From contig CAJOKJ010000017.1 of NCBI GenBank assembly GCA_905235155.1, positions 1 to 64,000 of the forward strand: a stretch of DNA of 64,000 bases. Direction: 5' to 3'. Below the pieces are notes generated by a model that was not told the origin of the DNA, did not search any database, and worked only from the letters and a program-made list of their open reading frames with translations. Origin of the DNA: Candidatus Gastranaerophilales bacterium (GTDB lineage: Bacteria > Cyanobacteriota > Vampirovibrionia > Gastranaerophilales > Gastranaerophilaceae). A program made the translations under genes and the position numbers. The first letter of the stretch is position 1. The number at the start of each line of letters is the position of its first letter. Positions 9,715 through 21,045 of the stretch are shown one piece after another.

Positions 9715-12276
9715 ATGAAATTAGAAAAAATCCAAAATTTGCAAGTCGTATCAAAACCACAAATGCAACAAACAGTAAATGTTAGACCAAACTTAAGATA
9801 CGAGGCAGATTCAGTATCGTTTTCACGTAAAGCAGAAGACAAACCGATTGCAGTAAAACGTGAAGGAAATGCTTTACATGTTGCATTTACAGGTAAATTG
9901 CAAAACCCAATGGAAACAAAAGCAACTGAAGATGCACCTGCAATTCAATTTAGAGTTCGTGGTGTAGCAAAACACCAAGCAGGAACAGAAGGTGCAAGTG
10001 CAACAGCAGAGGATGATTCAGTAGTTAAGTTAGCTCACAGTGATTGGAAAGAAGGGGACAGATTAAACTGCAAAGAAGTGAAAACAAGAAGTGGTAAAAC
10101 ATTGGCATTAGTTCACCCAAAATTTGGTGAAGTAGGACAAGTTCCACAAGAAATGGCAGATGTTTTAATGCCTATAATGAAAGGTAAAATACAAAATTAC
10201 AGATTTGAATTGTCAAACGTAATTGCAGGTACTTCAAAAGGTGCTCCTACAATTGGTTTAAGAGCAGCATTAAAATATGTTGGTAATGATAAAAAAGAAG
10301 CTCAAAAAGCAACAGATGCTTTCAATGGTTTATTAAATTCTGATGATCCAAAAATTTCAAAAGCAGTTATGGTATACCAACCTGCTAAATCACCTCAACA
10401 AGTTTTAGAAAGAATATTTGACGTTGAAGGTAAAGAAAACGGTTTAGGCAGAGTTAAAGAAATTAAAGAAGCTATTACAAACATTTCTGATGAAATTAAT
10501 AATCCTGAAAATAAGAAAATTTTAATTTTAGGTCACTGCAAACCTGATGGTGATACTTTGGGTTCTGTAATTGCAATGAAAACTGCAATTCAAGCAGCAT
10601 ATCCTGACAAAGAAATTGATTGTGCAGTAGATGATAAAATTCCGGGTTTATTCCGTGACAAAATGCCTGGTATTGAAGCTGTAAAACGTCCTTATAATCC
10701 TGAAAAAATTGCTACATTAGAAAAGAACTTAGAAGTTTTAAAATCAATTAATACAGATACTTCAAGAGAACAACAAAAAGTTCTTGAAAGAGATTTAGCA
10801 GAATTAAAAAATCCTGAAAATTTATTTGATGCAAATCCTTTACAAGGAAAGGAAAAGAAAAAATATGACCTTGTAATGACAATGGACGTTCCAACTCCAA
10901 CAAGATTTTCAGGTGCATTTAAAGATTATATCGAAGGAAGTAAAAAACAAATTTATATCGACCACCACCCTCACAGAATTACTGAATGGCAAAATGCTAA
11001 AGAAGAAACAGGGTTGGATATGAAAAAAATCCATGAAAACGGTTTAGCACTTGTTTGTGATGCTGTTCCTGCTGCAACTCAGTTAGTAACAATTGTTGCA
11101 GAAAAGGCAGGTTTATTAGGTAAAATGTTCGAAAAAGGCGGTGAAGCAGCTAAGAACTTTGTTGCAAGTGTAATTACAGGTACTTCAACAGATACAGGTT
11201 CTTTCACAAGAACAGCTAACTTGTTGCCACACCACTCAGCATTACCTGTACAACAAAGACCAAACTTCTTCCCTGAAGGTATGTCTACTTGGTTAACAAA
11301 TAAATTGGCAGAAACTGACAGTTCAGTTGATAAAAAATGGTTACGTGAAAATATCGCTTATGATGTACCTGATAAAGCATTAAGCTCAAATAGCGTTGAC
11401 GGTAAATTATCGCCTCGTGACAAAATGTTGACTTATGCTCTTGAAGGAAGAAAAATGTCACCTGAATTAGGCTTAGGTATTATTGAAGTAGATTACGATC
11501 AAATGTATGATGTATTCAATTCTTCATTACAACAAGACCCTGATATTACATTGTTAGATGTTCAAAACGGTTTCAAATACTCAGAAGCATTAGGTGCATT
11601 AAAATCAGACCCATCAGAAGTATCTCAAAAATTGGCTCCGGGTCAAAAAGCAAGCACTTTAACTGAAAGAGCAACTGAAACATATACAGGACCTTATGAT
11701 GCAGACAGAATTGCAATCTTAGTTATCCAAGATAAGAAAGAAAACTTCATTACAGAAAACTCTGATGTTGCAAAACAAAACGGTTTGAGATTATCATTCA
11801 GATCATCTGCAATGAGCAACCACGCAGAATTGTTGGCAAACTTATTCGGTGGTGGCGGACACGGCGGTGCATCAGGCGGTAGAGTTGATTTACCGGGCGT
11901 AAATGTTGATACTCCGTTAGTTATCAAAGTAAACGGTAAAACAGTTGATGATACTGCATCTGTATATGCTGATTTAACTAAAAACTACGAAATAATGAAA
12001 GATAACAATATTCCTGCTGAAAAACGTGCAGGCATGTGCAAAAAAATTGAAATTGCATTAGCAGGCGAAGGTGAACAAGGCAGAACAACATCTGAAATTA
12101 TCAAAGATGTAGTTAAAGAAATAAGAAAAAATCAACCTGCAACTAATACAACAAAAGAAACAGGTAGAGGTAACAAAACTCAAGGTCATCACGACAACCA
12201 CCAACAAACAGGTAAAGCAGGTGGTAAACATAAACCTCAAAAAGGCGGAAAAAGACACTTTGAAGTTGCAGCATAA
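9715..12276 (+). CDS. DHH/DHHA1 phosphoesterase with a large N-terminal extension (NrnA-like core)
   Basis: The core resembles NrnA-type oligoribonuclease/pAp phosphatases. Motif I is [11 protein letters not shown] near residue 273, the DHHPH motif is near 416, GTSTDTGSF is near 490, and the DHHA1 signature [11 protein letters not shown] is near 711. At 853 residues it is more than twice the usual 310-340. It has an unrecognised 240-residue N-terminal domain containing [11 protein letters not shown], a lysine/glutamate-rich insert between the first two motifs, and a basic Gly/His/Lys-rich tail. There is no signal peptide. SD AGAAAGG is present. A frameshifted paralog lies at 17.3 kb. The metal-binding residues look intact; the substrate is unknown. 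Confidence 0.85.
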   Translation: MKLEKIQNLQVVSKPQMQQTVNVRPNLRYEADSVSFSRKAEDKPIAVKREGNALHVAFTGKLQNPMETKATEDAPAIQFRVRGVAKHQAGTEGASATAEDDSVVKLAHSDWKEGDRLNCKEVKTRSGKTLALVHPKFGEVGQVPQEMADVLMPIMKGKIQNYRFELSNVIAGTSKGAPTIGLRAALKYVGNDKKEAQKATDAFNGLLNSDDPKISKAVMVYQPAKSPQQVLERIFDVEGKENGLGRVKEIKEAITNISDEINNPENKKILILGHCKPDGDTLGSVIAMKTAIQAAYPDKEIDCAVDDKIPGLFRDKMPGIEAVKRPYNPEKIATLEKNLEVLKSINTDTSREQQKVLERDLAELKNPENLFDANPLQGKEKKKYDLVMTMDVPTPTRFSGAFKDYIEGSKKQIYIDHHPHRITEWQNAKEETGLDMKKIHENGLALVCDAVPAATQLVTIVAEKAGLLGKMFEKGGEAAKNFVASVITGTSTDTGSFTRTANLLPHHSALPVQQRPNFFPEGMSTWLTNKLAETDSSVDKKWLRENIAYDVPDKALSSNSVDGKLSPRDKMLTYALEGRKMSPELGLGIIEVDYDQMYDVFNSSLQQDPDITLLDVQNGFKYSEALGALKSDPSEVSQKLAPGQKASTLTERATETYTGPYDADRIAILVIQDKKENFITENSDVAKQNGLRLSFRSSAMSNHAELLANLFGGGGHGGASGGRVDLPGVNVDTPLVIKVNGKTVDDTASVYADLTKNYEIMKDNNIPAEKRAGMCKKIEIALAGEGEQGRTTSEIIKDVVKEIRKNQPATNTTKETGRGNKTQGHHDNHQQTGKAGGKHKPQKGGKRHFEVAA

Positions 12277-12316
12277 TTTCAGAGAAGATAATAAGGAAAA
12301 TAAAGTGAACTAATAT

Positions 12317-12347
12317 AGGCGGTAACATTTGTTACCGCTTATTTTTT
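12317..12347 (+). terminator. Rho-independent terminator after the DHH gene
   Basis: GCGGTAAC / GTTACCGC stem with an ATTT loop, followed by ATTTTTT. Confidence 0.85.
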
Positions 12348-12427
12348 AACTTATATTTATTTGTTTTTAGTGTGTTATTTGCATTTTATTAAAAATTTGC
12401 TAAGACAATAGAAAGGAGTAATTTATT

Positions 12428-12856
12428 ATGAATAGACTGTTTACAATATTTTAGAATAAATATTTAGTTGCTTTTACTTTGGCTGAAACCTTAGTTGTGG
12501 TTGGAATTATAGGTGTTATTGCTGCTTCTGATGCTTTACAATATTCCCCTATAAATGATGTTACTTGTGGGACTATCCCTGTCGATATTGATGGACCTAA
12601 CAAAGTATCAAATACCAAAGGTGTTGACCGGTTTGAATTTTCAGTAACAAAAAATCATGGGATTTTGCCAAGAGGCGGACAAGGTGATTATTGGACTCAA
12701 GGTAACGGTATAAAAAAATGTTTTAATGACCGTTGGGCAGGCTGTACATGCTGGGTAATTGAAAATGGTAATATGGACTATCTAAAGGCTGATAGCAATG
12801 GTAAATGTAAAAATAGTAATGTTACATTAAGTTGGACAAATACAAGTTGCAAGTAG
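12428..12856 (+). pseudogene. Broken type IV pilin-like gene (in-frame amber and internal deletion)
   Basis: From the ATG at 12428, behind AAAGGAG, the frame reads MNRLFTIF, then TAG, then NKYLVAFTLAETLVVVGIIG, a prepilin signal interrupted by one stop before the cleavage site. After GVIAAS the sequence jumps to the C-terminal third (VDIDGPNK ... NMDYLKADSNGKCKNSNVTL). Compared with the pilin at 5.3 kb, about 100 central residues are missing. A single base change would restore the frame, but the deleted stalk argues that it is a relic. Confidence 0.8.
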
Positions 12857-12873
12857 AGTATACATTTTTGTAA

Positions 12874-12879
12874 TATAAT
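12874..12879 (+). promoter_or_regulatory. -10 box of the flavoprotein gene (leaderless)
   Basis: TATAAT ends exactly 6 nt before the ATG at 12886, so the start site should coincide with the start codon. No SD is visible and no good -35 is seen. Confidence 0.55.
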
Positions 12880-12885
12880 TATTTT

Positions 12886-14355
12886 ATGCAAACAAGAGAT
12901 AAAACAGCTGTAATAATTGGGGCGGGGCCTGCCGGACTTGCTGCTGCGTATGCTTTTTTAACTGAAACAGATGATATCAAACCTATTTTAGTTGAAAAAT
13001 CAGATTCTGTCGGCGGAATTTCAAGAACTGTATTTTTTGATGGTAACGGTATTGATATCGGCGGACACAGAATGTTCTCAAAAAATCAACAAATAGTTGA
13101 TTTATGGGAATATTTTTTGCCTGATGAAATAAAAAACAATATTAATCCTGATGAGCAGGATATTGTAATGCTTAGACGCAAAAGATTTTCTGAAATTTTT
13201 TATTTAAGAAAATTGTTTGCATATCCTATAAGCATGTCGCCAAAAACTTTCAAAAATATGGGTTTAAAAAGAACATTGCTTGCAGGATTTAGCTATTTAA
13301 AATCTGCAATATTTAAAAGAAAAGAAAATAGCCTTGAAGATTTTATGATTAACCGTTTTGGTAAAGTTCTTTATAGTATGTTTTTTGAAAGTTACACCGA
13401 AAAAGTTTGGGGACGTCATCCTCGTAATATTTCAAAAGAATGGGGAGAACAAAGAATTAAGGGATTATCTCTTGTAAAAGCCGTTTTAAATGCTTTGCAT
13501 TTAACAAAAAAGAAAGAAACAACGTTAATTGAAGAATTTTCTTATCCAAAATACGGTTGTGGTCAATTGTGGAATTTGATGGCAGGTAAGATAACCGAGC
13601 TTGGTGGCGAAATTCATTATAATTCTGAAGTTGTCGGAATTTGCAATGATGATAGTAAGATATATTCTGTAAAAATAAGGGAAAATGGTGAAGAAAAATA
13701 TATTGATGCTGATTATTTCTTGTCATCAATGCCGGTAAAAGATTTAGTTTGTGGTATGACAAACAAAGATGAAGATGTGGCACAAATAGCTTCCGCTTTG
13801 CCATATCGTGATTATATGCTTGTTGGTCTATACTTGAACGATTTAAATTTGAAAGAAGATGGCAAGCTAACTCATGATTGCTGGATTTATATTCAGGAAC
13901 CTGATGTAAAATTGGGCAGAATGCAAATTATGAATAATTGGTCGCCATATTTGGTTAAGGATAAAGATAAAATATTTATAAGTTTGGAATACTTCTGTAA
14001 TGAGGGTGACGAATATTGGAATATGTCTGACGAAGATTTTATAAGTATGGCAATTGATGAAACTGCAAAACTTGGAATAATAAAAAAAGAAGATGTTATA
14101 AGTTCAACACGTTTAAGAGTTCAAAAAGCTTATCCTGCTTATTTTGACAGTTACAAAGATTTTGATAAAATTCGTGAATATCTTGATAAATTTGAAAATT
14201 TATATTGCATTGGCCGAAACGGACAACATCGCTATAACAATATGGATCATTCAATGCTTACAGGTATTGAGGCTGTGAATGTTATTTTAGGCAAGTCAGA
14301 AAAAGATGTTTTGTGGAATATTAATGCCGAACAGGAATACCATGAAAGTAAATAA
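12886..14355 (+). CDS. FAD-dependent NAD(P)-binding amine-oxidase/UDP-galactopyranose-mutase-like protein
   Basis: The 489-residue flavoprotein has an N-terminal Rossmann dinucleotide site, IIGAGPAGLAAAY (about residues 10-22), an acidic ribose-binding Glu (LVEKSDSVGGISRT) and the GIDIGGHRMF segment typical of the protoporphyrinogen oxidase/UGM-like superfamily. The C-terminus has YCIGRNGQHRYNNMDHS, a FAD-contact region. Homologs with this layout sit in polysaccharide loci. Here the gene overlaps the first GT-C-like gene by 14 nt (ATG inside its last codons), which suggests a shared role in sugar or lipid-linked glycan metabolism. The exact reaction cannot be assigned. Confidence 0.8.
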   Translation: MQTRDKTAVIIGAGPAGLAAAYAFLTETDDIKPILVEKSDSVGGISRTVFFDGNGIDIGGHRMFSKNQQIVDLWEYFLPDEIKNNINPDEQDIVMLRRKRFSEIFYLRKLFAYPISMSPKTFKNMGLKRTLLAGFSYLKSAIFKRKENSLEDFMINRFGKVLYSMFFESYTEKVWGRHPRNISKEWGEQRIKGLSLVKAVLNALHLTKKKETTLIEEFSYPKYGCGQLWNLMAGKITELGGEIHYNSEVVGICNDDSKIYSVKIRENGEEKYIDADYFLSSMPVKDLVCGMTNKDEDVAQIASALPYRDYMLVGLYLNDLNLKEDGKLTHDCWIYIQEPDVKLGRMQIMNNWSPYLVKDKDKIFISLEYFCNEGDEYWNMSDEDFISMAIDETAKLGIIKKEDVISSTRLRVQKAYPAYFDSYKDFDKIREYLDKFENLYCIGRNGQHRYNNMDHSMLTGIEAVNVILGKSEKDVLWNINAEQEYHESK

Positions 14356-15761
14356 ATTTGCAATATTATGCTTGGTTATATATGCTGCTATTACAATTTA
14401 TTTTAACTATACTCATGCAATGTGGTTTGATGAAGCTCATTCTTGGTTAATTGCAAAACAGTTAGGCTTTGTTGCTATGCTTAAATATATCAAGAATGAG
14501 GGGCATTTTTTTGTTTGGCAGGTCTTGTTATATCCTTTTGCTCACGTAAAATTTAATTTGTATCCTTATGCAATGAAATTTTTAAATTGGTCTTTTTGTA
14601 TGTGTGCAGTAATTATACTATGGCGAAAAGCTCCGTTTAATAGTTGGATAAAAGCACTAATAACATTTTCGTTTCCGTTTTTAGTTTGTTATTCTGTTCT
14701 TGCAAGATGTTATTCAATTGGTATTTTGCTCCTGTTTGTACTTGCCGCTTTGTATGAAAATAAACTAAAATATCCAAAAACTTATGCATTATTGTTGGTT
14801 TTATGTGCAAATACAAGTATAATGGCATTAATTGGTGCAGCAGCTTTTGGTGTTTTGTTTGTTGTTGATATTTTTAAAAATAAATTATCAATAAAGCAAT
14901 ATATAATTACTTTATTGATTTTGCTTGTTGGTGCAGCAGCAGTTTTATTGCAGGTAATAAAGATTAATTATTTTTCAACAATTGTTGAAAACGGTCATTT
15001 TTATACATCTTTGATGATGTTTGAAAATACCTACATAAACAATAATTTATTAGTAAATTCTATTTTAAGTTTGATTTTTTCTATCCCTATATTGATATAT
15101 TTATTTAAGGATAAAGCATCTTTATTTTTCTTTTCTTTTACGTATATTTTAATGTTGATTTTAGCATTTAATTTCTATGGTATGAATTTCTGGCATGCAT
15201 ATTTCTTTTTTGTCTATCTTATAATTTCACTTTGGATAAATCGTGCAGGGAACTTGTTGTCCGGAAAATTTGCACATATTACATTAGCACTGATTTCTTT
15301 TCTGTTAATTTTTAATTTGCCTGCAAAAGAAAACTATAACGAAACTTTTAAATCAAATTGCAAGATAATAAAGAGTTTTATAGAAAATGATGAAAATCTG
15401 AAAAATGCTTTAATTTTGCATAATTCAGGTATTATGTATGAAATTTTACCATACAGAAAAAAAGCTTAAAAATTATTGTACTGAAAAGGATAATAAAGAT
15501 TATGATTTAAAAAATTTAATTGGTAATGATTGCGTTAGAGGAAATATTTTTGGACAAGCACAAAAATATCCGGATTTAATAAAATCTTTTGTAAGTGATA
15601 AAACTTATGCTTATACGGAAAAAGATAAAAATATTCAAGTTGTCAATTATGGTATTATTATGGCAGAAGATTATAAATTACTTATTAAAAAGTACAAGTG
15701 TATAGAAAATCATTGTTTCTGGAAAATTGAGGCTATAAATGAAAATGCTAAATCTGATTAG
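14342..15761 (+). pseudogene. GT-C-like membrane glycosyltransferase paralog 1, frameshifted at a poly-A run
   Basis: Member of a four-gene paralog family. It has a first transmembrane helix, then a loop with WFDEAHSWLIAKQL (the acidic Asp-Glu pair expected in GT-C enzymes), about ten hydrophobic segments, and a soluble C-terminus. The frame starting at 14342 stops at 15469. The remaining C-terminus (KNYCTEKDNKDYDLKNLI ... ENHCFWKIEA) continues one frame over to 15761 and aligns with paralog 2. The shift falls in or next to an A7 run near 15460. It may be inactive, phase-variable, or a sequencing artefact. Confidence 0.75.
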
Positions 15762-17157
15762 AAATAATTTAATAGCGATAATTTGTCTGGTTTTATATTC
15801 AATAATAACAATAGGCCGTATATTAAACCATGTTACTTGGTTTGATGAGGCACATGCTTGGACAATAGCAGAGCAATTAAACTTTCCAGATATGTTTAAT
15901 TATATAAAAAATGAAGGGCATTTTTTTATATGGCAAGCCTTGTTATATCCTTTTGCACACAGTCATATAATACCGTATCCATATCCAATGCAGGCATTAA
16001 ACTGGATATTTTGTACACTGGCATTGATTTTGATGTGGTGGAAAGCACCTTTTAACAATTGTATAAAAGCACTCATAACATTTTCTTTTCCATTTATAGG
16101 CTGTTATGCAGTACTTGCAAGATGTTATTCATTAGGAATATTGTTACTATTTACTCTTACGGTGCTGTTTTATGAAAAATTAAAATATCCCAAAATATAT
16201 GCATTGTTGTTGGTTTTGTGTGCAAATACAAGTGTAATGGCATTAATCGGTGCGACTGCATTTGGAATTTTATTTTTATATGAATATATAAAATCTTCTG
16301 ATAAAAAGAATTCTTTATGGGTATATTTAATATTAGCAATAGGAGCACTTTTGATTTTATATCAGTTGGTTAACATGAATTATTTCGTTCCTATTGCTAC
16401 TAATAGAAAACCTCACATAAGTGTTAGAATATTTAGAAATTCATTTATTAATGGAAGTTTAATTTTAAATTGTTTGTTGGTAAGTTTATTTTCAATACCT
16501 TTTTTAAAATATTTTTATGATAAAAAGAATATTTTATTTTTTATAAGTTTTAACTATTTTTGGTTATTAACTTTTCTAATGGCTGTATATGGTGGTGGTT
16601 TTTGGCATTCGTATTTCTTTTATATCTTTTTAATAGTTGCATTGTGGTTATGTGGCAATAATGAGCAAAATAAATATGTGATTATTACATTTACGATAAT
16701 ATCACTAATTTTGTTATTTCACAGACCTGTTGATAAAGATTATTATCAGGTTTTTGGCAGAAAATCTTTGGATTTATTAAATATTATTGAGCGAGATGAC
16801 AACTTAAATAATTCTACAATTATTCAGAATTCAGGGATTTTGTACGAAGCAATTCCATATGCATACGGCAGAAGTTATGTTTTAAAAAATCATTGTCATA
16901 ATGAGGATAATACGGACTATGATTTAATGAATAATAATGATAAAATTTGTGCCATAAAAAATACTATTGAACAGGCAAAGCGATATCCTGACAATTTAAA
17001 GCTTATAATTGATGATAATACGTACACTTTTATTGACAAAAGAGAGTATAAAATAGATAAAGACTTTGAAGAAATAAAAGCTAATGGTTATTCAATCTTC
17101 TTTAAAAAATATAAGGATTTTGAAAATTATTCTTTTTGGAAGATTTATGTAAAATAA
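15739..17157 (+). CDS. GT-C-like polytopic membrane glycosyltransferase, paralog 2 (intact)
   Basis: The 472 residues are intact. The N-terminal helix is followed by TWFDEAHAWTIAEQLNFPDM, whose Asp-Glu pair sits in the first external loop where GT-C/GT39 enzymes keep the catalytic acid. Shared landmarks are KNEGHFF(I/V)WQ, FNNCIKALITFSFP, ARCYSLGILLLF and CANTSVMALIG, and there are about ten membrane helices. The soluble tail ends FENYSFWKIYVK. It overlaps the preceding paralog by 23 nt. Such enzymes transfer sugars from lipid-phosphate donors on the outer face of the membrane; donor and acceptor are unknown. Confidence 0.75.
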   Translation: MKMLNLIRNNLIAIICLVLYSIITIGRILNHVTWFDEAHAWTIAEQLNFPDMFNYIKNEGHFFIWQALLYPFAHSHIIPYPYPMQALNWIFCTLALILMWWKAPFNNCIKALITFSFPFIGCYAVLARCYSLGILLLFTLTVLFYEKLKYPKIYALLLVLCANTSVMALIGATAFGILFLYEYIKSSDKKNSLWVYLILAIGALLILYQLVNMNYFVPIATNRKPHISVRIFRNSFINGSLILNCLLVSLFSIPFLKYFYDKKNILFFISFNYFWLLTFLMAVYGGGFWHSYFFYIFLIVALWLCGNNEQNKYVIITFTIISLILLFHRPVDKDYYQVFGRKSLDLLNIIERDDNLNNSTIIQNSGILYEAIPYAYGRSYVLKNHCHNEDNTDYDLMNNNDKICAIKNTIEQAKRYPDNLKLIIDDNTYTFIDKREYKIDKDFEEIKANGYSIFFKKYKDFENYSFWKIYVK

Positions 17158-17255
17158 TTGTAACAATTGCAATAAAAATACCGAAAAATAGCAAAAAACA
17201 TGTGTTTTTAGACTTTAAATAAATATAAAAGTGTGTAAAAAATAAGGGTAAAATT

Positions 17256-19608
17256 GTGAGAATCAATCCGATTTCAAGTAATGTTGTTAGTTTTCAAGCA
17301 GCAAAGAACGTAAAAAATAATCCTGCTTTGAAATATTCTTCAGATGTTATCAACATTAATAAAAATACTATTGGTGTAGAACGTCAAGGTAAAAACCTTC
17401 ACGTATCATTTACAGGTAACTTCCAAAACCCTGTTGAAGCCGGTGTTCAATTTAAAATTGCAGGTGTAACAAAACATCAAAAAGGTATGGCAGGTGCTCA
17501 TGCTATGGCGACTGATGATAACTTGGTAAGATTGGCAAAATCAGACTGGAAAGACGGTCAAAAATTAGATTATGCTTATGACGAAGTTACAAAAAATATT
17601 ACACTAAAAGACCCTAATTTCGGTGAAATCGGTACAGTTCCCGCTCCTGTTGCAGAAAGCTTTATGAATGTTATCAACACTGATAAAGATAACTTTCAAT
17701 TTGAGCTTACAAATGTTACAGGCGGTGTAACTTCTGATTTTCCAATTATTGCGGCAAAAGCAAATTTAAAATATACAGGTAAAGATGCAAAAGTTAGAGA
17801 AAATGCTCAAAATGCGTTTAATGCATTAATTGATTCAAAAGATGCAAAAGTTTCTTCATCTGTTTCAATTTATCAACCCGATTTTTCACCAAAACAAGTT
17901 TTAGAAAAAATATTTGACGTTGAAGGTAAAAGAAACGGTTTAGGCGAAGTTAGAAAAATAAAAGATACTGTTGATACAATAGTAAAAGAAATTAAAGACC
18001 CTAAAAATAAAAATATTTTAGTTTTGGGTCACTGTTCACCTGACGGTGACACAGTCGGTTGTGTAATAGGTATGACTGCTGCATTAAAGGGTGCTTTCCC
18101 TGACAGAAGTATAGATGCTTCAATTGATGATGATATTCCAAATTCTTTCAGTAAAGTTCCAGGTGTTGAAGATATTAAACGTCCATATAACGCAAAAGCC
18201 GTTAATTCTGTAAAGAAAAATATTGAAATGCTTGAAAAAAGCACAAATCCTGCTGCTAAAAAGCAAATTGAAACATTAAATAAAGAATTAGAAAGATTAA
18301 CAGATAAATCAAGATTATTCGACCCTAACACTGCTGACGGCAAAGATGCTAAAAAATATGATTTAGTAATTATGTTGGATACCCCAACTGAAGGTCGTTC
18401 AAGCAGAGCATTTAAACCATATTTTGAAAATGCGGGTAAAACAATTTTTATTGACCACCATCCGTTAAAACAAGCAGAATGGGCAAATGCAAAAGAAAAA
18501 TTAGGTTTTGATATGGGTAAAACTATTCAAGATAAATTAGCTTTGGTCGTTGACTCTGTTCCTGCTGCAACTCAAATTGTTACAGCTGTTTGTGACAAAG
18601 CAGGAATATTAGGAGAAATGTTTACAAATTCTGTTGATAATGCGAAAAAATTTGTTGCAGGTATTGTAACAGGTACTCAAACAGATACTTGCGGATACAA
18701 AAATCAAGCAAATTATCATCCGTCAGATGCTAAATTACCTCAATCTCAAAAAGCAAATTACTACCCTGAAGGTATGTCAAATTATTTAATGAACAAATTA
18801 GACGGTGAAATTAATAAAAAATGGATGAGGGAAAACTTATTCTATGAATTACCAAATCAACCGCTAACAAATAATTTAGGACCAAAAGATGCAGTATTAA
18901 TGATGGCTCTTAGAGGTCGTGAAATGTATCCTGAAATTGGCTTAGGCATGATGAGTGTAAATTATGCTGTTATGGAAAACATTTTAAACGAAGCAAAAAA
19001 ACAAGATGAAAATGTACAAATGACAGATGTTTATAACTCATTTAAAAATTGTGAAGTAATGTCTGCCTACATTCTCAAGACCAAATCCAAACCCTGTAAC
19101 TTATGCGGAAAAAGCAGCAGAAACTTACCGTTCTGCTTATGATAGCGACAGAGTTGCAGTATTTATGGCACAAAACCAAGTTGAAGGTTCAATAAATAAA
19201 TTTTCACAAATTGCTGATAAAAACATGATTAGTTTTTCATTCCGTTCTGGTGGTGAAACAAATGCTGCACAAGTTTTAGCCGCAGTATTTGGTGGTGGCG
19301 GACACGCAGCAGCAGCAGGTGCTAACTTATCAATGAAAGGTTTAGATTTTAAATCAAAATTAACTGTAAAAGTTGACGGTAAAGTTGCTAATTCAAAAGA
19401 AATTTATGAAGCAGCAAATAATAATGTAAATGTTTCAAACAATAACAAAATTAACTTCAGAGATAAAGCAAAAATGATGAAGAAAATTGAAATTGAAATG
19501 TCAAAAGACGGTACAGGCAGAACTTGCAGTGAATTAATCAGAGATGTCCTTACTGAAATGAGAGCTTCTCAACCTGTAAAAACATCGACTTACGGCAAAA
19601 GAGCATAA
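17256..19608 (+). pseudogene. DHH/DHHA1 phosphoesterase paralog, frameshifted
   Basis: Paralog of the gene at 9.7 kb: same FTGNFQNP N-terminal region, motif I HCSPDGDTVGC, DHHPL, GTQTDTCG and DHHA1 GGGGHAAAAG. The GTG start at 17256 follows AAGGGT. The frame runs to 19142 but loses homology near 19070 (EVMSA then YILKTKSKPCN). The correct continuation, VTYAEKAAETYRSAYDSDR, is in the next frame and ends at 19608. The change is a net one-base shift between about 19060 and 19090. All motifs survive, so the lesion is recent or an artefact. It interrupts the run of GT-C paralogs. Confidence 0.8.
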
Positions 19609-19628
19609 GATAATTTCTGAATAGTATA

Positions 19629-19664
19629 AAATATCTAAAACCATAAGGTTTTAGATATTTTTTT
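19629..19664 (+). terminator. Rho-independent terminator
   Basis: A 14-bp stem AAATATCTAAAACC / GGTTTTAGATATTT with loop ATAA and a T-rich tail, between the DHH relic and GT-C paralog 3. Confidence 0.85.
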
Positions 19665-19667
19665 GAG

Positions 19668-19673
19668 TATAAT
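19668..19673 (+). promoter_or_regulatory. -10 box of GT-C paralog 3 (leaderless)
   Basis: TATAAT ends 6 nt before the ATG at 19680. No SD. Confidence 0.5.
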
Positions 19674-19679
19674 TTATAT

Positions 19680-21045
19680 ATGGAATTATTTAAAAAACAA
19701 AATTGGGTAATGATAATATCGTTGTTACTGTGGGTTACAGTTACATTAATAAGAGTGTTTAACCATTCACCTTGGTATGATGAAGCACACGCTTGGACAA
19801 TAGCACAAGAGTTAAATCTTATTGAAATTATAAGGTTAATGAGAATAGAAGGGCATACATTTATTTGGTATTTATTGTTGATGCCGTTTGCAAAAACAAA
19901 TTTTATGTATCCTTATTCAATGTTGTTATTAAATTGGTTATTTTGTTTTATAGCAATATTAATATTGTGGCTGAAATCACCGTTTAATAATTGGATAAAG
20001 TTTTTAATAAGTTTCAGTTTTCCGTTTTTAGCCTTATATCCTGTTGTTGCAAGGTGTTATGCAATAGGTATTTATGCTGGCTGCAATGGATAATAAAAAA
20101 TTAGAGCATCCGAATTGGTATGCATTGCTGCTTGTTATTTGTGCAAATACAAGTGTAATGGCAGCGGTTGGTGCTGCTGCATTTGGAATTATATTTTTAT
20201 ATGAAATGATAAAAAATAAGAAAAATATGGTTATTGCGGCTGTAATTTGTATTTTAGGTGTGATTTTATTTCTTATACAGTTATTAGGTTCTTCAAAAGA
20301 TATAGTTTGGTCATATATACCAATGGGTGTTGGTTATTTTGATTATGTTTTTGTAAATAATGTATATGCAAATTTAATATTTTTAGCGATTTTATTTTGT
20401 TTTTACCTGTTTGTTTTTATAAGCAATAGGATATTGCCATTATTTTTAATAATATCTTTTGTAATTATGTTTTCTGTTTCATCTATTTATACAGGTAATA
20501 TTTGGCACGGCTTTTTTTATTATATATATTTTATTGTCGCAAATTGGTTATTATATGAAAAATTTGATTTTAAATATAAAAAAGCTTGTATTATAGTGTT
20601 ATGTGTTATTTCTTTTATTTATATTTTATACAGACCTTACGAAAATGTTTATAATTATGTTTGGAAGGATAAATCTAAATTGTGTAAGAATGTTATAGAA
20701 AATAACAGCAATGTTATTATTACCTCTTTTTATACAAGTTCAGTTTTGCCTTATTTGAAAGACCGTCATATAAATATTAAAAATTATTGTTCAGGATATA
20801 AAGCAAATTATGATACAACCTCATTTTACAGGTCTGAATATTGTAGAGATTTTAAAACAATAATCAAATATGACAGAATAGACAAGCAATACGAAAAAAA
20901 CAAGAAAAATTATGTTATTGGTGTATCTTTTAATGGTGATAGGATTATAATAGGTAAATCAAGTAATAAATATTTTGTTTTGGATAAGATTTTTGAATTT
21001 GATAAAAATTGGTGCTTATATCGGTTAGAAAAGTATGAAAAATGA
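19680..21045 (+). pseudogene. GT-C-like paralog 3, broken by an 11-bp deletion
   Basis: The first frame (19680-20093) follows paralog 4 closely through PVVARCYAIGI, then runs off as YAGCNG-stop. The second frame (from about 20074 to 21045) resumes with MLAAMDNKKLEHPN. Compared with paralog 4 at 21.42 kb, 11 bases (TAATGTTATTG) are missing after GCAATAGGTA, which explains the shift. The N-terminal Asp-Glu loop (PWYDEAHAWTIAQEL) is intact. The deletion is not at a homopolymer, so a sequencing artefact is less likely. Confidence 0.85.

Noticed and set aside
12058-12328. Minus-strand frames rich in Phe, Leu and Cys
   Set aside because: They are antisense shadows of the basic tail of the DHH gene and have no start signals.
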